Positions 28,141 through 35,737 of a stretch of DNA of 40,290 bases are shown in pieces. The position numbers and the translations under genes are program-made. This stretch comes from Clostridiaceae bacterium (GTDB taxonomy: Bacteria > Bacillota > Clostridia > Saccharofermentanales > DTU023). Below the pieces are notes generated by a model. It saw only the letters and a program-made list of their open reading frames with translations, ran no database searches and was not told where the DNA came from. Numbering within the stretch: the stretch's first letter is position 1; each line of letters begins with the position of its first letter. The stretch spans positions 1 to 40,290 of the forward strand of contig DUVH01000030.1 in NCBI GenBank assembly GCA_012841145.1, written 5' to 3'.

Positions 28141-29787
28141 TCAAACCTCCTTTGAGCGCTTTCGCTCGATCGCCTTTTCTACGAAGGCAAGAAACAACGG
28201 ATGCGGACGCGTCGGTCGCGATTTGAACTGAGGGTTGGAAATAATGCCGATGAAAAAGGGATGGTGCGGCCATTCGAACGCATAGACCCATCGGCCATCA
28301 GGAGACATGCCGGAAAAGCGCAATCCTGTCGCGGCGAGCGCCTCTGAATACGCGGGATTGAACTCGCGGCGATGGTGATGACGTTCTGAGACTTCGTCCG
28401 CTCCATAAATAGCATGAAGCATCGAACCCTCCTCAAGTACCATAGGATGCGCTCCTCTGCGCATTGGCCGCTCACTGATCGGTATCTGATCGAGATTCTT
28501 CTTCATTTCCGCCGTCAAGTTGGCGTAGTAGAAAATATCTTGACAATCTTCAAGCTCTGCTTCATCCGAATGCGCTTTAGCGAGCCCCGCTACATTGCGC
28601 GCGATGTCTACCATCGCCATCTGCATACCGAGTCCGACACCGAAGAAGGGAATCCCCTGTTCACGCGCACTCCGCGCGGCAGCGATCATGCCCTCCATGC
28701 CTCGCGCTCCGAAGCCGTTCGGAACGATCACCGCATCAACGTTTGCCAAACGACGATCGACTTCCTCATCAGATATATTCTCGAGCTCTTCACTCGCAAT
28801 CCAATCAATCTCCGGCATGATGCCGAGGGCAATGCCGGCGTGGTCGAGCGATTCGATGATACTGTAGTACGCATCCTGAAGCTCCGTGTATTTTCCCACG
28901 AGCGCAACAGTCAATTCATCACGTTCAGCGCGCGTCTTCTCGACGAGCTGCTCCCAGTCCGCAAGATCGGGTTCGGGAGAATTGAGACAAAGGCGCTCAC
29001 AGACGATGCGGGCAAGCCCTTCTTTTTCTAAAATCAGCGGGAGTTCATAAATCGATTCGCAGTCGATGTTTTGAATAACTGAATCGGTACGGACATTGCA
29101 GTATAACGCCAATTTTTCACGGATACTCTGGTCGAGCGGAAGCTCCGTTCGGCAGACGAGAATATCGGGTTGTACCCCGGACGAGAGCAACTTCTGTACG
29201 CTGTGCTGCGTTGGTTTCGTCTTCAATTCACCCGGTTTGTTTAAGTAAGGCAACAGCGTGACATGGATGAAAAGGCAATTCTCTCGCCCGACCTCGTAAC
29301 TGACTTGGCGGATAGCCTCGATGAAGGGTTGCCCCTCCATGTCACCGATCGTGCCGCCAATCTCGGAGATAACGACGTCGACTTCCCCGCCCTCGGAAAC
29401 CAAATAGATATGATCTTTGATTTCATTGATGATGTGCGGGACGACTTGTACCGTACCTCCCTCGTAACCGCCCGAGCGCTCGCGAGTGATGACGTTAAGG
29501 TAAACACGCCCCGATGTGATATCACTTTCACACGTCAAATTCACGTCAGTAAACCGCTCGTAGTGACCGATATCGAGATCGGTTTCCGCCCCGTCTTCCG
29601 TCACGAAAATTTCACCGTGTTGTGTAGGATTCATCAGTGCCGGATCGACGTTGATATACGGGTCGAACTTCTGGATACGGACGTTCAGACCTCTCGCAAT
29701 AAGGAGCCGACCAAGTGCCGCCGCCGTGAGCCCTTTCCCTAATCCTGATACAACACCGCCTGTTACAAAGATATGCTTTGTCGCCAT
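28141..29787 (-). CDS. pyrG: CTP synthase with degenerate glutaminase domain
   Basis: Aminates UTP to CTP with ATP; 548 aa, normal length. The start is ATG 29787 (AAGGA 8 bases upstream) rather than 29805. The synthase domain looks intact: P-loop [37 protein letters not shown]-like [30 protein letters not shown], and [14 protein letters not shown]. The C-terminal class I glutamine amidotransferase domain keeps its fold and length, but the triad is gone: the nucleophile Cys of GICLGMQ is Gly385 (FGVGLGMQ), and HPEF reads NPQF (Asn518, Gln520). The oxyanion PGGFG also reads PNGFG. It should therefore use free ammonia rather than glutamine (inference). Predicted first gene of pyrG-guaB-greA-lysS. 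Confidence 0.95.
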   Translation of the reverse strand: MATKHIFVTGGVVSGLGKGLTAAALGRLLIARGLNVRIQKFDPYINVDPALMNPTQHGEIFVTEDGAETDLDIGHYERFTDVNLTCESDITSGRVYLNVITRERSGGYEGGTVQVVPHIINEIKDHIYLVSEGGEVDVVISEIGGTIGDMEGQPFIEAIRQVSYEVGRENCLFIHVTLLPYLNKPGELKTKPTQHSVQKLLSSGVQPDILVCRTELPLDQSIREKLALYCNVRTDSVIQNIDCESIYELPLILEKEGLARIVCERLCLNSPEPDLADWEQLVEKTRAERDELTVALVGKYTELQDAYYSIIESLDHAGIALGIMPEIDWIASEELENISDEEVDRRLANVDAVIVPNGFGARGMEGMIAAARSAREQGIPFFGVGLGMQMAMVDIARNVAGLAKAHSDEAELEDCQDIFYYANLTAEMKKNLDQIPISERPMRRGAHPMVLEEGSMLHAIYGADEVSERHHHRREFNPAYSEALAATGLRFSGMSPDGRWVYAFEWPHHPFFIGIISNPQFKSRPTRPHPLFLAFVEKAIERKRSKEV

Positions 29788-30081
29788 CTTTACGTTCCTT
29801 CTCATCTAAAATTCATCTTATTTGAGCTCTCATGCGCCATACCTGAAAGACACATTGCCAAAGCACCGAACAAAACAACCGCGACGACCGATTGATGATC
29901 AAACACTCGGTGTTACGAAACACCCTCTCGCCGCGATTCAAATGCAAATTACAAGAGGTCGGCGTTTGACCTTTACAAACTATACCATGATCATGGCTCT
30001 TTCACACGCCACATATTCAGCAAAATGGATTTATTCTACATGCTTGTTAATCCTCGATGCTTATCAGGCCATGGACATCGT
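29788..30081. promoter_or_regulatory. Intergenic region upstream of pyrG
   Basis: About 290 bases with no supportable gene. It should contain the promoter of the leftward pyrG operon. On the minus strand a TATAGT hexamer near 29980-29985 resembles a -10 box but its -35 partner is weak. I see no clear riboswitch, and no pyrG-type attenuator (initiation at a GGG run followed by a terminator hairpin) could be identified. Confidence 0.3.
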
Positions 30082-30112
30082 AAAAAGGGGGTGATCTTGC
30101 GATCACCCCCTT
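30082..30112 (-). terminator. Strong intrinsic terminator of the 5'-nucleotidase gene
   Basis: Perfect 12-bp stem (30085-30096 with 30101-30112) with a 4-base loop, GC-rich core GGGGGTGATC. On the minus strand it is followed by a T-run (the A-run 30082-30086). It sits 35 bases past the nucleotidase stop codon, a textbook rho-independent terminator. Confidence 0.9.
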
Positions 30113-30147
30113 ATAAACGAATTCATTCGTCTATTCTCTATTCTCAC

Positions 30148-32457
30148 TTAGCTGCTGTGGTCTTCTCCGATTTTCTTCTTCTGGACGACCATCGCGGCAC
30201 CTAACGCGATGAGAACTCCACCGGCAAAGACGATCCAGCTCGTCGACTCACCCGTAGCGGGCAGTGCGGGAACTTCTTTATCTCCGCTCTCGACAACTTT
30301 AATCGTCTTGGTAACGGTGCCTTTCGTTGTTTCTATACTTAGCAAATATTCACCCTTGGCCAACGTGCTCAGGAACTTCTTCGTCAGCTTTATGATAATA
30401 CTGCCCTTTTCAGCAGTATAGTCTTCGCCTTCTTTTAATTCCTTATCACCCAGCGTCACACGAACGAGATCCTCGAGTTCCGCATCTGACACCACACAAG
30501 TAATTCCTACAGATTTACCGATGTAATACCAGACTACATCTTTGTCTGCGACGATCTTATTGTCCTTGTTCTGCTCTTTCGGCACATCTAAGGTAGGCGC
30601 GACAGGCGCAAATTCGGGTGCCGGTTTAACGATGAGACGACCGTCTTTTTCAACTGTAAAGGCACCTTCTTTGCTAAGAGCCTTAATCTCATCGACGAAG
30701 ATGTCGAGCATCAATCCGAGCAAGGTTACCTGCTCCTTGCCGCCGAACATATCATACCCGTCTCCGCCGCTGGCGAGGAAGTCGTTCGTCGCCAACGTGT
30801 ACGTCTTCGCGGGATCGATCGGCTCACCGCCAACCTTGACCTCTCCGATCTTTGAGAATTTGCCTTCGGCGTCGGTGAGAATCGTGTATGTCATGCCTGC
30901 GACGTGCGGGAATCCGCCGGCAAGCTCAGGATAGCTCTTGGCACCGAATGCCAGTGCGTCGATGATATCCTGCCCCGATACTTTGATGACTGTCACGAGG
31001 TTACCGAAAGGTAAGACTGTCATCGCGTCACCCATCGTAATGTCTCCGGCTGGAATGCTGGCACGAATGCCGCCGCCATTTGTCAATACGACGTCAGCTT
31101 TCGACGCTTTGAGTAGTGAGTCGGCAATGAGGTTACCGAGGTTTGTCTCGCCTGCCCGGACGTTGGCGCGTTCTCCATCGAGATCCACGGCTGTCTTGCC
31201 GATGACTTTCTCGAGCACCACATCGTTGGCTTTATTGAACTCATCAATCTTCGCCTTAATGGCCTCATCTTCATCTACGTCGCGTACATCTTTGAATGTG
31301 AGGAGTTCAGCTTTCTTATTCAGCAGCTTGCCGTCTTCTGCAAACAACATTGTCACTTTGCCGATGTTCTCAAAGTACGATCCCGCCTGTGCGACTAGGA
31401 CATCTGCACCATCCTTATCTTTAATGACCGTGCCTTCCGGCAGCGTCGTGTGGCTATGTCCGTCGATCACGAGATCGACATCTGTCAGCTTGGGAATCAG
31501 CAGATCTGTCCTGATGGCGGACTCTTTGTCGACACCGAGATGCACCAGCAGGATAACAGCATTGACACTCCCCTTAACATGATCGATCTCAGCTTGAGCG
31601 ATCTTAGCAAACGCTTCAAGGTCACCTTCCGTCGGACCGCCCCCGAAGGACAGGCCGGCGGTATGCCGCGGATCGGCCTTAACTTTCGTCTCGGGAGTCG
31701 TCAAGCCTATAACAGCGACAGCAAGGCCAGGCCTATCAAAAATCTTGCTGTTAACCTTGAAGAAGTAATCGTTGGTAAAGTAATCGTCACCATCCGTGAT
31801 GTTGGCTCCCATGATCGGGAATTTAGCTTCACCCTCAAGAGCCTTCAGCTGATCCTTTCCGTAGTTGAACTCGTGGTTGCCGCACGCCATTGCGTCTGTA
31901 CGCACCATGTTCATCAACTCGATCATACTCTTGCCGTTCGACAGCGTCGCGAAGTTCGTGCCATGAATCGCATCGCCGGCATCAAGCGCCAGAACTATTT
32001 TGGAACCATTCTGTCTCGCATTGTTAAGAATCGTCTTGTAGCGCGCGTAACCGATCGAGCCCTTCTCGTTCTCGATTTCTTTGCCTTCCTTATCCGTACC
32101 CTTGGCCGGCGTTCCTTCCGCACGACCGTGGATATCATTCGTATGGAAAATGATCACTTGCTGTGTCACTTCGCTCGCCTCGGCCTCTCCTCCTTCGGAG
32201 ATCGCCTCGGCCTCTCCTCCTTCGGAGGTCGCTACGGCCTCTCCTCCTTCGGAGCTTGCTTCGGCCACCACTTCTCCTTCAGAGCTTGCTTCGGCCACTT
32301 CTCCTTCAGAGCTCGCTTCGGCCACTTCTCCTTCAGAGCTCGCCACGGCCACTTCCGCTTCGGATTCAGGGTTGGCAAACGCGAACGCCGTGGGGAACAT
32401 CATGACCAGCAGAGCAACAATAACGACCGTAATCGTCAATTTCTGAAATCTCTTCAT
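30148..32457 (-). CDS. LPXTG-anchored 5'-nucleotidase/2',3'-cyclic phosphodiesterase family protein
   Basis: Secreted, wall-anchored metallophosphatase, 769 aa. Residues 1-28 form a signal peptide (basic MKRFQK, hydrophobic core, AFA cleavage). Residues 37-95 are imperfect Ala/Ser/Glu/Gly repeats. The metallophosphoesterase domain follows with HTNDIHG, LALDAGDAIHGTN, ACGNHEFNYG and VIDGHSHT. The 5'-nucleotidase C-terminal domain has LTNGGGIRASIPAGDI and ASGGDGYDMFGG. Then comes an Ig-like X2-type domain (about residues 640-725) and the sorting signal LPATGES (732-738), a hydrophobic helix and a KKK tail. Probably releases nucleosides and phosphate outside the cell. A perfect AAGGAGG, 7 bases before the ATG, indicates high translation. 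Confidence 0.93.
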   Translation of the reverse strand: MKRFQKLTITVVIVALLVMMFPTAFAFANPESEAEVAVASSEGEVAEASSEGEVAEASSEGEVVAEASSEGGEAVATSEGGEAEAISEGGEAEASEVTQQVIIFHTNDIHGRAEGTPAKGTDKEGKEIENEKGSIGYARYKTILNNARQNGSKIVLALDAGDAIHGTNFATLSNGKSMIELMNMVRTDAMACGNHEFNYGKDQLKALEGEAKFPIMGANITDGDDYFTNDYFFKVNSKIFDRPGLAVAVIGLTTPETKVKADPRHTAGLSFGGGPTEGDLEAFAKIAQAEIDHVKGSVNAVILLVHLGVDKESAIRTDLLIPKLTDVDLVIDGHSHTTLPEGTVIKDKDGADVLVAQAGSYFENIGKVTMLFAEDGKLLNKKAELLTFKDVRDVDEDEAIKAKIDEFNKANDVVLEKVIGKTAVDLDGERANVRAGETNLGNLIADSLLKASKADVVLTNGGGIRASIPAGDITMGDAMTVLPFGNLVTVIKVSGQDIIDALAFGAKSYPELAGGFPHVAGMTYTILTDAEGKFSKIGEVKVGGEPIDPAKTYTLATNDFLASGGDGYDMFGGKEQVTLLGLMLDIFVDEIKALSKEGAFTVEKDGRLIVKPAPEFAPVAPTLDVPKEQNKDNKIVADKDVVWYYIGKSVGITCVVSDAELEDLVRVTLGDKELKEGEDYTAEKGSIIIKLTKKFLSTLAKGEYLLSIETTKGTVTKTIKVVESGDKEVPALPATGESTSWIVFAGGVLIALGAAMVVQKKKIGEDHSS
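32173..32349 (-). repeat. Degenerate 24-27 bp coding repeats (SSEGE/ SEGGEAE motif)
   Basis: Seven or so tandem units encode residues 37-95 of the nucleotidase just after its signal peptide, with a core of Ala-Ser-Ser-Glu-Gly-Glu-Val shading into Ser-Glu-Gly-Gly-Glu-Ala. Units remain in frame and differ slightly. This is an acidic, flexible spacer and a likely site of length variation by slippage. Confidence 0.8.
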
Positions 32458-32560
32458 ATGTTGTCCTCCTTAATATCAGAAAACTAATAGATTCAATGAC
32501 ACTATCATATCAGAAATAGTCGGCATTATACGAAATTATCAAGCCAAATCAAGTAAAAGT

Positions 32561-32583
32561 TTCGTTTAATTTAACTTAACGAA
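32561..32583. promoter_or_regulatory. Inverted repeat in a divergent intergenic region
   Basis: TTCGTT (32561-32566) and AACGAA (32578-32583) form a 6-bp inverted repeat with an 11-base AT-rich centre, between the divergent nucleotidase (-) and SRPBCC-like (+) genes. Its position suits an operator or promoter element, but the repeat is short and may be chance. Confidence 0.25.
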
Positions 32584-32674
32584 TCCGGAATAAGTTGCTT
32601 CTTTTTACCAATTCTTAACAAATACATTGCACAATTCTTCTTTTTTGTCACGAGGCATCAAATAAGATCATTTC

Positions 32675-33130
32675 ATGAAAACGAAAACGATCGCCGTAAC
32701 GACGCTTCTTCCAGCCGAGAAGAGTAAGGTGTTTCGCAGATTACAAAAACTGGAAACACTGCAACACGTAGCGGCTCCATATGCAAAATTTATCTCTCTT
32801 GACAGCAACCAAGATATAGAATGGAAAGAAGGCTCAACCTTTCATTTCCATTTTTATCTGTTTGGCATCATTCCTTTCGGCGTCCACACAATCCATGTCC
32901 TTTATTCCGGTGAAGAAACCGGCATCGGTACCGAGGAACACAATAAACACGTCCCTATCTGGAATCATCGAATTTATCTTGAATCGATCGATCAGGAAAC
33001 AACACGATATACGGACGAGGTGGAAATCAGCGCGGGATGGAAAACGCCGTTAGTCGCCCTTTGGGCAAAGGCGTTTTATTCTCACCGACAGCGAAAATGG
33101 CAAAAGCTATTGTCGGAAACAAAGAGTTGA
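32675..33130 (+). CDS. Small SRPBCC/START-like domain protein
   Basis: 151 aa, soluble, no signal peptide. The pattern is that of SRPBCC (polyketide cyclase/START-like) ligand-binding folds: an N-terminal strand, helix TLLPAEKSKVFRRLQKLETLQHVA, then alternating strands (WKEGSTFHFHFYLFGIIPFG, HNKHVPIWNHRIYLESID, TRYTDEVEISAG), and a long C-terminal helix with the basic YSHRQRKWQKLL. The WNHRIYLE and YTDEVEI blocks look familiar from uncharacterised Firmicutes proteins. Ligand and role are unknown. It is divergent from the nucleotidase gene and convergent with a decayed membrane-protein gene. The fold call is inference from pattern, not a search. Confidence 0.65.
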   Translation: MKTKTIAVTTLLPAEKSKVFRRLQKLETLQHVAAPYAKFISLDSNQDIEWKEGSTFHFHFYLFGIIPFGVHTIHVLYSGEETGIGTEEHNKHVPIWNHRIYLESIDQETTRYTDEVEISAGWKTPLVALWAKAFYSHRQRKWQKLLSETKS

Positions 33131-33174
33131 TTGACGCAACTTAAATTTGTTTTGACTTGCCGTTCGGCAAGACC

Positions 33175-33418
33175 TCACATACCTCTTGAACGAGATACAT
33201 ATTCCCGAACCGCCTTGATCGCAATCCAGCCAGAACGTATACACAAGCAGCAGTCCGCCTGAAAAAGCCCATTGCTGCTTAAATACCAAACCGACCGACA
33301 AAATCAGACCGGTCAGAAGTAATGAATCTGCGACGGCCGCAACGATTGTCGAGAGTGATTCAGAGAAAATATATCGCATCCTAGCAGACGACCATCGTAA
33401 AAGGAGTTTGCCCAACAA
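33175..33418 (-). pseudogene. Frameshifted small membrane protein remnant
   Basis: Reading leftward from ATG 33379 the frame gives MRYIFSESLSTIVAAVADSLLLTGLILSVG..., a hydrophobic two-helix protein, up to GGLLLVY. The frame then becomes unlike protein. Shifting by one base near 33237 restores a plausible basic C-terminus (GWIAIKAVREYVSRSRGM) with a stop at 33175-33177. The intact product would be about 70 aa. No convincing ribosome binding site precedes ATG 33379, and the frame remains open to a TTG at 33418, so the 5' end may also be damaged. Function unknown. A sequencing error is the alternative explanation. Confidence 0.5.
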
Positions 33419-33504
33419 TAGTTCTGATAAATATGAAAGCTATCAAGTTTTAAATAATAAAAACCGCTTAAAAACCGAGGTCATTGAAATTTTACAAACA
33501 TCTC

Positions 33505-33534
33505 TGGACATAGATCTTGTCTATACGATATATT
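33505..33534 (+). promoter_or_regulatory. Predicted sigma-A promoter for the structured leader RNA
   Basis: -35 TGGACA (33505-33510) and -10 TATATT (33529-33534), each 5/6 to consensus, with an 18-base spacer. Expected transcription start is near 33541, just before the first pairing strand of the structured RNA. Confidence 0.5.
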
Positions 33535-33540
33535 GATTTT

Positions 33541-33729
33541 AACGAGTTGACACTTAAGTGCTGTACCTAGTAAGAAAGGCCCTGATTTGGATGAAACGGG
33601 CGGCTTATAATCCGTTAACAGATAAGCAGACAGGACAGTTCTGTCCATTTTCAGAGCCTGGAAGAAACTCTAAAACTGAACTAAACAGCATAGCAAAATC
33701 TGCGAGACTCCCGGTCGCGCAGATTTTTT
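33541..33729 (+). ncRNA. Candidate structured RNA or riboswitch-like leader, class unassigned
   Basis: About 190 nt between a predicted promoter and an intrinsic terminator. A closing helix pairs TGCTGT (33559-33564) with ACAGCA (33685-33690), extended by TAGT (33568-33571) with ACTA (33680-33683). Inside it are separate hairpins: GCCC 33579-33582 with GGGC 33598-33601; GCTTAT 33603-33608 with ATAAGC 33622-33627; GGACA 33633-33637 with TGTCC 33642-33646 around GTTC; and AGAG 33653-33656 with CTCT 33668-33671. The result is a multibranched fold directly followed by the terminator, upstream of the surface-protein gene. I could not match it to T-box, SAM, FMN, cobalamin, glycine, lysine, c-di-GMP-I/II or tmRNA signatures. 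It may be a riboswitch or a free small RNA. Confidence 0.5.
33695..33729 (+). terminator. Intrinsic terminator ending the leader RNA
   Basis: AAAATCTGCG (33695-33704) pairs perfectly with CGCAGATTTT (33718-33727), with an inner GAC/GTC extension, followed by a run of Ts (33724-33729). It lies 89 bases before the surface-protein ATG, where a transcription attenuator would sit. A possible competing pairing is GCAGA 33626-33630 with TCTGC 33699-33703. Confidence 0.8.
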
Positions 33730-33738
33730 ATGTCACTC

Positions 33739-33791
33739 GGGGTTGACTTAGGCGCGACCCCTAACGGTTCTTCCTGTGGAGAACCGGCGCC
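33739..33791 (+). promoter_or_regulatory. Possible pseudoknot just upstream of the surface-protein RBS
   Basis: GGGGT (33739-33743) can pair with ACCCC (33757-33761). GGCGC (33751-33755), inside that loop, can pair with GCGCC (33787-33791), so the two helices cross, as in an H-type pseudoknot. A perfect-looking 8-bp hairpin (33766-33785, loop CTGT, one G-U) sits in the second loop. The structure ends 9 bases before the AGAAGGAG ribosome binding site (33801-33808), so it could control translation. Seen: the complementarity. Inferred: the fold and the role. Confidence 0.4.
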
Positions 33792-33817
33792 AAGCCAAAT
33801 AGAAGGAGATCTGAAAA

Positions 33818-35689
33818 ATGAAGAGAAAAAATCAAAGAGCAGTCATATACATTGTATTCGTACTGTTGGTGTCGCTTGTCGTACAGTTTTACCAGCCTGT
33901 GCCTGTCATGGCTGAAACAATATACATAGAAAATATTTTCAGTGTAGATATCAAAGGCGTGACGCCACCTGTGGCAGGTAAGCTGCCAGTCATTGATGAG
34001 AACATTAAGACAAAATCCGAAGGAATAAAAATTCAAACTAGCGAAATAACTTGGTTGGAAATAATTGATCCATCGACAAAAAAAGAGATGGATCCGGCAA
34101 CTGATGTTTTTGAGGCGGGAAAAGAGTATTGGATTGAGATTAAAATATTTAAATCGCCCGGCTACGACTTTTCAGAATCAATCTCAGCTTTAGTGAACGG
34201 CAGGGATGCAACAGTTTTTGCAGTAGAAGGAGAAAAAGATTTCAGAATCGTCCGCTTGAAATTTGCTCCGCTTCCGAAAGAGGGAGAGCAAGTAAAGATA
34301 ATCAAGAAAGTGGATATTTATGGGGTAACACCGCCTGATAAAAACAGAAGCCCATCCTTTGAATATATAAGTACAGCCACACCGGGCGTATACATTTTTT
34401 TCTATGATTCAAAATGGTGGAAGGATTTAGACTCAACCCCTGCGGTGATGGATCCTGACACTGATTCTTTTCAGGTAGGAAAAGAGTATATGATTGATCT
34501 GGTTATTAGTCCTGAGTCAGGCTATGCCTTCGCTGACGGATTCAAAGTATCCGTCACCGGTAAGCCGGCAACGGAGATTGAAAAAGTAGAAGGAGAAAAT
34601 GCCTGGAGGGTCAGGCTGAAATTCCCTCCACTTCCTGCAACAGAAGATCCGACAAAGGAAATCAACACAGTGCACATTGTCGGGGTCATTCCACCTCAGG
34701 TTGGCAAATCGCCGATCACATCAGGTATTTCAGCATATAGCAATGAACCGGACGGAGTGAGTATTGATATATCGTATTGGTATACGAAAAAAGATGGAAA
34801 GTACCACCGTGCTCTGACATCGGATGAGTTTTTTGAAGAAGGAACGGACTACTATTTTGCAGTAAATATTTTCACTGAGCCAGGATACAAGTTTGGATGG
34901 CCTATCAAGGCCACAATAAACGGCTGGGAGATAACAGACCCTCCTCCAGAAGTATTTAGAATAACCTATGGAGATCCAGGCAGAGCCTTCGAGCGTTATT
35001 TTCCTCCGCTTTCAGATGCCGAAATCAAAATGACTGAAGAGCCTCAGCCAATAGTAGACGGATCGTATGAGTCTGCGAGCTTTACCTCCGCAGCGGACAT
35101 TGAAGATTTTTTATATGTTCTGCTTAATGAGGAAGAAGTCTATCCGGGGCCATACAGTTTCACAAAAAGTGGTGACACCAACTCTACGACTGTTACCCTT
35201 GGACCTGAATACGTTAAAACTTTGGATCCAGTAACTCATGTGGTGAAAATCGTCTCGAAAACCGGTATTGCCACCGGCAACCTTGTAATCACAGAAAAGA
35301 GGGCTGAGCAGTCCTCAGAAACGCCCAAGGATCCTCCGAAGGTCGACGAAACACCCCAAGAGCCACCAAAGGTCGACGAAACGCCCAAAGACCCACCAAA
35401 GGTTGACGAAACGCCCCAAGAGCCACCAAAGGTCGACGAAACGCCCAAAGACCCGCCAAAGGTTGACGAAGCACCCCAAGAGCCACCAAAGGTTGACGAA
35501 ACACCCAAAGACCCGCCAAAGGTTGACGAAGAGGCCAAGCCGGCAGCGGACGCTGAGCAAACGGCCAAGCCTGCTCCTCGACTACCTGCGACGGGGGAAA
35601 GCCTTGGAACCGCTCTGTGGATTGCTTTGCCGCTCTTGGCGGCGGGAGCCCTGTTGCTCATCTATCGTAAGAAGATTACGTCAAATTAA
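33818..35689 (+). CDS. LPXTG-anchored repeat surface protein
   Basis: Wall-anchored secreted protein, 623 aa. Signal peptide residues 1-32 (basic start, hydrophobic core, VMA). Three related modules (about residues 44-152, 164-273, 284-398) each begin with an I-x-GV-x-PP motif, contain a GKEYWIEI/GTDYYFAV-like strand and S-PGY-F, and end in FPPL. An X2/Ig-like domain (about 410-495) resembles the one in the 5'-nucleotidase. A Pro-Lys-Asp/Glu stalk of 10-residue repeats (502-571) leads to the sorting signal LPATGES (589-595), a hydrophobic helix and RKK. Likely adhesin-like or matrix-binding, but no ligand is recognisable. The gene is markedly AT-rich relative to its neighbours (about 36% GC in 34021-34140), suggesting acquisition. 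Strong RBS AGAAGGAG. Confidence 0.85.
   Translation: MKRKNQRAVIYIVFVLLVSLVVQFYQPVPVMAETIYIENIFSVDIKGVTPPVAGKLPVIDENIKTKSEGIKIQTSEITWLEIIDPSTKKEMDPATDVFEAGKEYWIEIKIFKSPGYDFSESISALVNGRDATVFAVEGEKDFRIVRLKFAPLPKEGEQVKIIKKVDIYGVTPPDKNRSPSFEYISTATPGVYIFFYDSKWWKDLDSTPAVMDPDTDSFQVGKEYMIDLVISPESGYAFADGFKVSVTGKPATEIEKVEGENAWRVRLKFPPLPATEDPTKEINTVHIVGVIPPQVGKSPITSGISAYSNEPDGVSIDISYWYTKKDGKYHRALTSDEFFEEGTDYYFAVNIFTEPGYKFGWPIKATINGWEITDPPPEVFRITYGDPGRAFERYFPPLSDAEIKMTEEPQPIVDGSYESASFTSAADIEDFLYVLLNEEEVYPGPYSFTKSGDTNSTTVTLGPEYVKTLDPVTHVVKIVSKTGIATGNLVITEKRAEQSSETPKDPPKVDETPQEPPKVDETPKDPPKVDETPQEPPKVDETPKDPPKVDEAPQEPPKVDETPKDPPKVDEEAKPAADAEQTAKPAPRLPATGESLGTALWIALPLLAAGALLLIYRKKITSN
35322..35531 (+). repeat. 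Seven tandem 30-bp repeats encoding a Pro-rich cell-wall stalk
   Basis: Units encode a 10-residue motif PPKVDETP(K/Q)(D/E), alternating KD and QE forms, so a 60-bp higher-order period is also visible. Units are nearly identical at DNA level, implying recent expansion or gene conversion. All stay in frame and there are no unique spacers, so this is not a CRISPR array. It probably spans the peptidoglycan. Confidence 0.9.
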
Positions 35690-35737
35690 GGATAATTTAG
35701 AAACGAGTCGTTTCACAAGCTAATCTAAACATACAAA

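Noticed and set aside
29822-30094. 90-codon open frame upstream of pyrG
   Set aside because: No ribosome binding site, weak protein character, and it runs into the nucleotidase terminator.
33156-33171. Perfect palindrome CTTGCCGTTCGGCAAG as a terminator between convergent genes
   Set aside because: No T-run follows on either strand; it may form a hairpin but termination is unsupported.
33558-33746. 62-codon open frame on the + strand
   Set aside because: It overlaps the structured RNA and its terminator, has no ribosome binding site, and its translation is not protein-like.
35322-35531. 30-bp direct repeats as a CRISPR array
   Set aside because: The repeats are contiguous without unique spacers, stay in frame and encode a Pro-rich stalk.
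35236-35661. Antisense frames with perfect 10-residue repeats opposite the surface-protein stalk
   Set aside because: They mirror the 30-bp coding repeats in the other strand; the + strand product has a signal peptide and sorting signal, so the antisense frames are shadows.
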